Assembly: GCA_031769625.1 (NCBI GenBank)
Contig: JAUIMM010000002.1
Location: 248,001-312,000, forward strand
From: Taudactylus pleione
Taxonomy: Eukaryota; Chordata; Amphibia; Anura; Myobatrachidae
Direction of reading: 5' to 3'
DNA: 64,000 bases
Under the pieces are notes generated by a model. It worked only from the letters and a program-made list of their open reading frames with translations, searched no databases and was not told the origin of the DNA. Every line of letters begins with the position of its first letter. Within the stretch, counting starts at the first letter, position 1. Both the position numbers and the translations under genes were made by a program. Shown piece after piece: positions 62,401-64,000 of the stretch.

Positions 62401-64000
62401 GAAAGGGCATAAGCCCACTGAGTGTATTATACAAGCTCCATGATAGGGCATAGCCCACTGAGTATTATACAAGCTCTGTGACAGGGCATAAGCCCACTGA
62501 GTGTATCATACAAGCTCCGTGAAAGGGCATAAGCCCACTGAGTGTATTATACAAGCTCCGTGACAGGGCATAAGCCCACTGAGTGTAATATACAGGCTCC
62601 GTGACAGGGCATAAGCCCACTGAGTGTATTATACAAGCTCCGTGACAGGGCATAAGCCCAGTGAGTGTATAATACAAGCTCCGTGAAAGGGCATAGCCCA
62701 CTGTGTCTATTATACAAGCTCTGTGACAGGGCATAGCCCACTGAGTATATTATACAAGCTCTGTGACAGGGCATAAGCTCCCTGAGTGTATTATACAAGC
62801 TCCGTGACATGGCATAAGCCCACTGAGTGTATTATACAAGCACCATGACGGGGCATAAGCCCAGGGCATAAGCCCACTGTGTGTATTATACAAGCTCCGT
62901 GACAGGGCATAAGCCCACTGTGTCTATTATACAAGCTCTGTGACAGGGCATAAGCCCACTGAGTGTATTATACAAGCTCCGTGAAAGGGCATAAGCCCAC
63001 TGAGAGTATTATACAAGCTCCGTGACAGGGCATAAGCCCACTGAGTGTAATATACAGGCTGCGTGACAGGGCATAAGCCCACTGAGTGTTATACAAGCTC
63101 CGTGAAAGGGCATAAGCCCAATGAGTGTATTGTACAAGCTCCGTGAAAGGGCATAAGCCCACTGAGTGTATTATACAAGCTCCATGATAGGGCATAGCCC
63201 ACTGAGTATTATACAAGCTCTGTGACAGGGCATAAGCCCACTGAGTGTATTATACAAGCTCTGTGAAAGGGCATAAGCCCACTGAGTGTATTATACAAGC
63301 TCCGTGACAGGGCATAAGCCCACTGAGTGTATTAAACAAGCTCCGTGACAGGGCATAAGCCCACTGTGTGTATTATACAAGCTCTGTGACAGGGCATAAG
63401 CCCACTGAGTGTATTATACAAGCTCTGTGACAGGGCATAAGCCCAGAGAGTGCATACAAGCTCCATGAAAGGGCATAGCCCACTGAGTGTATTATACAAG
63501 CTCCGTGAAAGGGCATAAGCCCACTGTGTCTATTATACAAGCTCCGTGAAAGGGCATAAGCCCACTGAGTGTATTATACAAGCTCCGTGACAGGGCATAA
63601 GCCCACTGTGTCTATTATACAAGCTCCGTGAAAGGGCATAAGCCCACTGAGTGTATTATACAAGCTCCGTGAAAGGGTATAAGCCCACTGAGTGTATTAT
63701 ACAAGCTCCATGATAGGGCATAGCCCACTGAGTATTATACAAGCTCTGTGACAGGGCATAAGCCCACTGAGTGTATCATACAAGCTCCGTGAAAGGGCAT
63801 AAGCCCACTGAGTGTATTATACAAGCTCCGTGACAGGGCATAAGCCCACTGAGTGTAATATACAGGCTCCGTGACAGGTCATAAGCCCACTGAGTGTATT
63901 ATACAAGCTCCGTGACAGGGCATAAGCCCAGTGAGTGTATAATACAAGCTCCGTGAAAGGGCATAGCCCACTGTGTCTATTATACAAGCTCTGTGACAGT
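50445..64000 (+). repeat. 4,917-bp tandem triplication (copy 2 shortened to 4,310 bp)
   Basis: Copy 1 spans about 50445-55361, copy 2 55362-59671 and copy 3 from 59672 to the window end (incomplete). Diagnostic variants recur in all three: GCCCACTCTG at 52251, 56561 and 61478; the fused monomer AGCCCAGGGC at 53631, 57941 and 62858; and TTTAATATACAGAC near 52506, 56816 and 61734. Copy 2 lacks 607 bp. Copies 1 and 3 also contain a 1,053-bp inner repeat (50445 to 51498; 59672 to 60725). Private differences are few, for example TATAGAAGCT at 56781 only. Confidence 0.85.

Larger units (their letters stand above)
8885..64000 (+). repeat. Tandem satellite array, ~41-bp monomer, >55 kb, continues beyond the window
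   Basis: From 8885 to the last base the sequence is nothing but a tandem repeat, about 1,350 monomers by length. The common monomer is 41 bp. It has a CpG segment CAAGCTCCGTGAC, a near-palindromic core AGGGCATAAGCCCA and an AT-rich spacer CTGAGTGTATTATA. Recurrent variants are a 38-bp form ending GTGAGTGCATA, a 40-bp form with core GGCATAGCCC, a 38-bp form ending GAGTATTATA, a 41-bp form with spacer GTGTCTATTATA, and one with GTAATATACAGG. The order of variants is not random but repeats at long offsets (listed separately). No gene, RNA gene or other transposon interrupts it. Orientation is constant throughout. Confidence 0.97.

Noticed and set aside
10069..63216. More than a hundred minus-strand open frames of 60-163 codons with a recurring MYNTLSGLMPCHGAC-type peptide
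   Set aside because: They are translations of the satellite. The monomer is 41 bp, so the frame rotates each unit, and the minus-strand consensus carries a TAA in one of the three phases. Frames end after a few monomers except where spacer variants remove the TAA. Overlapping frames give the same peptide in several phases. There is no start, domain or conserved length.
8885..64000. CRISPR-like appearance of regularly spaced repeats
   Set aside because: There are no unique spacers: the entire unit repeats, length varies by deletion within the unit, no cas genes are present, and the context is eukaryotic transposons.
8885..64000. Centromere protein B binding box within the satellite
   Set aside because: I looked for the conserved TTCG...A..CGGG pattern in the monomer and its variants and did not see it. 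A centromeric role is therefore not supported by that motif.

Overview
This window holds no intact host gene and no RNA gene. It is eukaryotic repeat DNA, most likely from a vertebrate with a transposon-rich genome. A frog or toad is my best guess, because L2-type and L1/Tx1-type LINEs, a CAGGGG-ended hAT element and hairpin-rich non-autonomous elements occur side by side. That assignment rests on family resemblance only; a fish or salamander is not excluded.

Bases 1 to about 8,555 are a nest of dead transposable elements whose order of insertion can be read. A minus-strand L2-like LINE fragment (1 to ~888) abuts a plus-strand L1/Tx1-like LINE, here called L1-A. L1-A is split in two (~890-1602 and 7565-~8553) by a 5'-truncated minus-strand L1, here L1-B (1618-7549). 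L1-B is flanked by a 15-bp target-site duplication (1603-1617 = 7550-7564). L1-B was itself invaded by a hAT-like DNA transposon (2706-5616), which has perfect 15-bp terminal inverted repeats and an 8-bp target duplication GATATAGC. L1-B also carries a chain of hairpins (~1983-2266) in its 3' region. The hAT element contains a 1.4-kb minisatellite (34- and 39-bp units) followed by a second chain of hairpins. The LINE reading frames run across both insertion sites, which confirms the nesting.

Bases 8,559-8,800 are a third chain of near-perfect hairpins. It cuts off L1-A within its reverse transcriptase. After an 84-bp bridge, a tandem satellite with a unit of about 41 bp starts at 8,885 and runs past the end of the window, giving more than 55 kb and roughly 1,350 monomers. 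The left edge mixes two monomer types; the interior is homogenised. Rare monomer variants recur at fixed offsets, revealing superimposed segmental duplications: 3,035 bp, 2,286/2,326 bp, 7,246 bp, 6,282 bp, 3,641 bp (with an inner 1,536 bp) and 4,917/4,310 bp (with an inner 1,053 bp). The many minus-strand open frames in the array are by-products of the repeat, not genes.

No new enzymatic or defence system is visible. The observations of most interest are the multi-scale architecture of the satellite, its variation at its single CpG, a traceable 607-bp deletion between short direct repeats, and the twice-seen juxtaposition of a hairpin chain with a tandem-repeat expansion. All offsets were read by eye from matching variants, not from a computed alignment.
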